In this document: positions 5,571-8,322 of the stretch, one piece after another
How positions within the stretch are numbered: position 1 is the first letter of the stretch
How the letters are laid out: every line of letters begins with the position of its first letter
DNA from: Verrucomicrobiia bacterium
GTDB lineage: Bacteria > Verrucomicrobiota > Verrucomicrobiia > Verrucomicrobiales > Akkermansiaceae
Direction of reading: 5' to 3'
NCBI GenBank assembly: GCA_947460915.1
Contig: CANHKJ010000123.1
Coordinates: 1 to 8,322 of the forward strand
Length of the DNA: 8,322 nt
The notes under the pieces: model-generated
Told to the model about the DNA's origin: nothing
Seen by the model: only the letters and a program-made list of their open reading frames with translations
Databases searched by the model: none
Made by a program: the position numbers and the translations under genes

Positions 5571-7796
5571 CTATGGCGCAACGCCGATCACTGTGCACAT
5601 GGAGGTGTAATGAGGGAGGTCTTTCGCCTTTAGGGCTTGAATGACTTTCTTGACGGTGTTCTGCGCATTGGAAATAAAGTTTGGTTGCTGGAGGGCACGA
5701 CTCAATCCTTGCAAGTGTGAAGCATCGTCAGAAAACTTCTGGATTTCTATCCGATCAACATCCGAATCAAATAAAAGGTCGAGTTTTTTTGACCACTGTG
5801 ATATACATGGCTTTTTGAACCCAAGGTATGCTTCGAGGAACTTACGCAACAGGTTGGGAGAGGTGTAAGCCTCATGCAGCGTTGGCACTTGTGATGAGGA
5901 GAATTGGTGCAATTGCTCAAAGACAAATTGGTATTCAGATTTGTATTTTCGCAAGAGGGTTGGAGTGTCCTCCAGCGTGGAATGCCATCTGTGGCTAGTT
6001 CCATCTAGGTATCGCCGTGTGTAGTAGGCGCAGGCATCAGAGTGGTTCGCAAACTGTTGTCTCGCGTAAAACCAATAATCTTTTAGCAGGGTGTAAAGCT
6101 CGCTGTTGTGAGTCGAGACAAAAATCTGCAAACACGGCTCCAACTGTTTTATGATCAATGCATAAATTGCGTAGATGTGATTCGAATCGAGGCTGGAAAT
6201 GGGGTCGTCGAGAAAGACAATCGTCTGATTTAGTAACGCGCCGTTGTTCTCAAGTGTGGCGAGGAAGTAGGCAAAGGTGATGGCTGTTTTCTCGCCTTCG
6301 CTGAGGTTGTTTGCTGGTGAACCATCGCGCCGAAACTCAAATGAGCCTCCAGGAACTTCAGCAACTGAGATGTTGTTGTCGGGCAAAAGAAACTGGATTG
6401 TCTCATTAATTTTTTGTGCGGCGATGGATTGCTGCTGGATCTGTGATTCGATTACCCCCTTCTTGCCTGAGATGTAAGTCAGAAGATTTTGGGCTTTACC
6501 AACCTGATCCTGCGCGGCTTGAATCTCGGACTCTCTTCCGAGGACATTGTTATCCTGATAAAAGCTTGCAGCTTGATGCTTCTCGATTGCCCCTTTAGCG
6601 GCCCTTTTCTCAGTGTCAATCTGACTTCGCTTTTGATTGTGGGCTGTGACAAGTGCTTTAATGTCCGCTACGATTTGATCAATTTCAGAGGAGCGACTGG
6701 TATCGACCTCGCAAGCAAGTTGAGTTTCTAGGCATAGCTGTTTCTGTTTAGCAAGTGTGGTGAGCTCGCCGACCACCGAATTTGCCCAAGTGGTCCAATC
6801 CTCAACCCTAGCCTTCAAAGAAACAAACTGCGCCCTCAGGTCGGGAACAAAGTCCCTTTCGTCTGGGAGAACAATAACCAATTCTGTTTCTTCAAGTGTC
6901 AAAATTTGGGAAGCCACTTCTGCGGTTAAGTCTTCGTAGGCTTTTGAGAAGTGTCTTTGCAATGCCGACAATCGTTCCTCCGAAATCGTGGATCCGCAGA
7001 ATTCGCACTGCGAGGAATTCAAATGATGCAACAGTCCTGTGCGAATCCATGATTCAAGGTCACGATTTTCTTTCAGTTTCGTGATGGCCGCGTTCGATGC
7101 GGTCTCCTGCATCACCGCGAGCAATCGTTGGCGCAAAGTTTCTGGATTGTCCGCTGGAGATTGAACTGTATTGATGTTCGTCCATTGTTCTGTGCTGCGG
7201 AGTAGCGACACTTTGGCTTGGAGATCTTCCTCGGTAAGAATAAAAGTGTCAGGTGTGGCTTTAATTCGATCAATTTCAGTTAACAGCTTTGTGCGGTTGT
7301 AGTTTCTGTCGCCTGTCATAGTAGCAACAGACCTGGCAAGATTTGTTCCCAACAAATCAAGTTCGTTTTGTAGACGCCTGTAGTTTTCGGAGAGCCGAGC
7401 CTTGATGGCTCGAATCTTAATCTCATGCTCATTCAAACGAGTAATCCGATTGCGCAGATCGATGGTATTTCCGCCGACAATGATCCTTGGGGCTTGGTGT
7501 TCCTGCTGGAAGTTGCGTTGAATGAAGTCGCGGTTAAAGACCTTAATACACGGAGGATTCGCCAGATTAGCGTGTGTCATTGTAACTCCGCCTTGAAGCT
7601 CCAGTTCGAATTGGCTCCCTTGCCATTGTGCGAGCTGATTTGGTTCAGCGAGAATCTGAAACAGTCGAGACAGTGTTGTTTTTCCCGAATAGTTCCATCC
7701 GTAGATGAGGTTGCGCTTCGTAAAAGGCGTGGTGCCTCCCCATTGAAATTGGCGATAGTTACCGAAGTTCGTGAGGTGGTTGATTTTGGTGATCAT
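5571..7796 (-). CDS. rloC: RloC-like AAA/ABC ATPase with zinc hook, candidate anticodon nuclease
   Basis: This 741-residue protein has an SMC/Rad50-like layout. A head half carries Walker A G33-WNYS-GKT40, then IKVFNRDFIQRNF (84-96), typical of PrrC/RloC ATPases. Coiled-coil arms (about 112-256 and 272-465) flank a zinc-hook CEFC (C264, C267). The second head half has signature LSEGEK (498-503), Walker B TIVFLDDP (525-532), D-loop SSLD (534-537) and switch His H563. The C-terminal part holds KYKSEY (617-622) and R651-x3-E655 followed by H694 in ASH. This matches the order of the Arg-Glu-His triad of PrrC (R320, E324, H356), although the Glu-His gap is longer. RloC enzymes cut tRNA anticodon loops, are thought to respond to phage or DNA damage, and are often encoded inside type I R-M loci. 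Relics of hsdR and hsdM flank it. The ATG at 7796 has TAGGAG 12 nt upstream. An AAA_13 ATPase without nuclease activity remains possible. Confidence 0.8.
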   Translation of the reverse strand: MITKINHLTNFGNYRQFQWGGTTPFTKRNLIYGWNYSGKTTLSRLFQILAEPNQLAQWQGSQFELELQGGVTMTHANLANPPCIKVFNRDFIQRNFQQEHQAPRIIVGGNTIDLRNRITRLNEHEIKIRAIKARLSENYRRLQNELDLLGTNLARSVATMTGDRNYNRTKLLTEIDRIKATPDTFILTEEDLQAKVSLLRSTEQWTNINTVQSPADNPETLRQRLLAVMQETASNAAITKLKENRDLESWIRTGLLHHLNSSQCEFCGSTISEERLSALQRHFSKAYEDLTAEVASQILTLEETELVIVLPDERDFVPDLRAQFVSLKARVEDWTTWANSVVGELTTLAKQKQLCLETQLACEVDTSRSSEIDQIVADIKALVTAHNQKRSQIDTEKRAAKGAIEKHQAASFYQDNNVLGRESEIQAAQDQVGKAQNLLTYISGKKGVIESQIQQQSIAAQKINETIQFLLPDNNISVAEVPGGSFEFRRDGSPANNLSEGEKTAITFAYFLATLENNGALLNQTIVFLDDPISSLDSNHIYAIYALIIKQLEPCLQIFVSTHNSELYTLLKDYWFYARQQFANHSDACAYYTRRYLDGTSHRWHSTLEDTPTLLRKYKSEYQFVFEQLHQFSSSQVPTLHEAYTSPNLLRKFLEAYLGFKKPCISQWSKKLDLLFDSDVDRIEIQKFSDDASHLQGLSRALQQPNFISNAQNTVKKVIQALKAKDLPHYTSMCTVIGVAP

Positions 7797-7808
7797 GATT
7801 CAAATATA

Positions 7809-7814
7809 CTCCTA
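7809..7814 (-). promoter_or_regulatory. Shine-Dalgarno of rloC
   Basis: On the - strand TAGGAG precedes the rloC ATG by 12 nt, a slightly long spacing. It supports the start at 7796 and contrasts with the respiratory genes, which lack such motifs. Confidence 0.65.
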
Positions 7815-7821
7815 CGATGGG

Positions 7822-7843
7822 AAAAGCTGCTGCATCAGCTTTT
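7822..7843 (-). repeat. Inverted repeat between the hsdR relic and rloC
   Basis: AAAAGCTG (7822-7829) and CAGCTTTT (7836-7843) form an 8-bp stem with a 6-nt loop, lying between the stop of the hsdR relic and the rloC ribosome binding site. On the - strand the hairpin ends in UUUU and then CCC; on the + strand it ends in six T. It could be a weak terminator, an attenuator or chance; the stem is AT-rich at its base. Confidence 0.35.
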
Positions 7844-7853
7844 TTGCGGATCT

Positions 7854-8066
7854 TTAGGACTTCGTGTTTTTTGTTGTCCAGGTGAGCAACTGCTTAAACT
7901 TCTCTCGGAAATTTTGCTCAAGACTTGCTCGGTCCGTGATGTCGCCGCGATATTCGCATTGTAATTCCTGAAGTTTGCGCAGAAATCCGAATTCAACATG
8001 TTCCTCACGTATTACCGAATCTTTGGGCTCGGAGATTGAGTGATAGTTGATTAGTGTACGGCTCAT
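7854..8066 (-). pseudogene. hsdR: Remnant of the N-terminus of HsdR (type I restriction subunit)
   Basis: From the ATG at 8066 (AGGA 6 nt upstream) a 70-codon frame encodes a segment typical of the start of one HsdR subfamily: SVIREEHVEFGFLRKLQEL, then CEYRGDITDRASLEQNFREKF (residues 37-57). Family members read close to YEYRPDI.DRA.LE.NFREKFE.LN. Similarity stops after NFREKFKQL. The remaining residues, LTWTTKNTKS, do not look like HsdR, and a TAA at 7854 ends the frame. HsdR is normally around 800-1000 residues with DEAD-box translocase and nuclease domains, none of which is present. The relic therefore cannot restrict DNA. Its start signals are intact, so a 70-aa peptide might still be made just upstream of rloC, possibly leaving rloC on the old hsd transcript. 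The Pro/Ser-rich frame upstream of this ATG, open to the right edge, does not look coding. Confidence 0.8.
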
Positions 8067-8072
8067 ATTTTT

Positions 8073-8076
8073 TCCT
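8073..8076 (-). promoter_or_regulatory. Shine-Dalgarno of the hsdR relic
   Basis: AGGA on the - strand lies 6 nt before the ATG at 8066. It decides that start over a TTG-initiated frame further upstream (8309), whose translation is low-complexity Pro/Ser/Ala sequence with no family resemblance. Confidence 0.6.
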
Positions 8077-8151
8077 ACTTTGTTTGATTTTTTTGGCAAT
8101 GGGAAGAAAAAATTCGAGCGATCTGTTAGGTTTTTCAGTCCACGATGACCC

Positions 8152-8322
8152 TCACCGTCCTGCAGATTTTGCGGGGCCGATGGTGCCGCCGTTGATGAAG
8201 GTGGCTGGGGTGGTGATGGAGCGATGATCGGTTTTTCCTCGGCTGATGTTTTTGGCCCATTGCAAGATTCTGCGCTTGAGGGGCTCGGTTTCCCATGACA
8301 TTGATGCAACCGGTGGCTCGCA
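8152..8322 (-). other. Unassigned open frame entering from the right edge
   Basis: A - strand frame is open from the window edge for 56 codons to a TGA at 8152. It contains SWETEPLKRRILQWAKNIS and then a Thr/Gly-rich end (FINGGTIGPAKSAGR). I do not recognise it. It could be the C-terminus of a gene lying to the right, a further relic of the decayed locus, or chance. The other frames here give no better candidate. Confidence 0.2.

Noticed and set aside
5386..5598. - strand frame of 70 codons between rloC and the terminator as a gene
   Set aside because: Its only recognisable part, ADDFHALTI, is the shifted half of the hsdM relic. The rest is out-of-frame rloC end, spacer and terminator sequence.
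7854..7900. Peptide tail TTKNTKS as part of a dispersed repeat seen in some genomes
   Set aside because: The stretch is too short to support a repeat family, and no second copy was found in the window.
7425..7964. + strand open frame of 179 codons across the rloC start and hsdR relic
   Set aside because: It is antisense to the rloC 5' end, has no start signal or motifs, and crosses two separate genes on the other strand.

Overview
The window joins two unrelated blocks. The left two thirds (1-5433, all + strand) is the end of a respiratory gene cluster. The right third (5434-8322, - strand) is the remains of a type I restriction-modification locus in which one gene, an RloC-like zinc-hook ATPase and candidate anticodon nuclease, is still intact. 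The organism is most likely a Verrucomicrobiota-type or related bacterium of moderate GC. This rests on an alternative complex III gene followed by cbb3-like oxidase genes, on small membrane-anchored cytochromes c, and on respiratory genes without Shine-Dalgarno motifs. The assignment is an inference, not a proven fact.

Respiratory block. The gene order is actF (quinone-binding membrane subunit of alternative complex III), an anchored monoheme cytochrome c, a CcoN-like heme-copper oxidase subunit I, a CcoO-like monoheme cytochrome c, and a second anchored monoheme cytochrome c. A strong terminator at 5404-5433 closes the cluster. The four spacers are 24-37 nt, pyrimidine-rich, and usually begin right after a TAA stop with a run of T. 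The expected logic is quinol to alternative complex III to cytochromes c to a terminal complex. However, the CcoN-like protein has lost the histidines that hold CuB, the heme b3 ligand, one low-spin heme ligand and the catalytic tyrosine. The reading frame is intact, so it looks like a maintained non-canonical subunit rather than an oxygen-reducing enzyme. No diheme CcoP and no CcoQ is present; the two related monoheme cytochromes flank the CcoN/CcoO pair.

Defence remnant. On the - strand, reading right to left, there is a 70-codon fragment matching only the N-terminus of HsdR. It is followed by the full-length 741-aa RloC-like gene, with its own Shine-Dalgarno. Next comes a very short, frameshifted fragment matching only the N-terminus of HsdM, which runs into the respiratory terminator. 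RloC and PrrC anticodon nucleases are classically encoded inside hsd loci, so the two relics support the RloC call. They also suggest that the nuclease has outlived the restriction system that once surrounded it.

The last ~250 bases (8067-8322) hold the ribosome binding site of the hsdR relic and an unassigned open frame running off the right edge. No tRNA, rRNA, CRISPR array or complete mobile element was seen.
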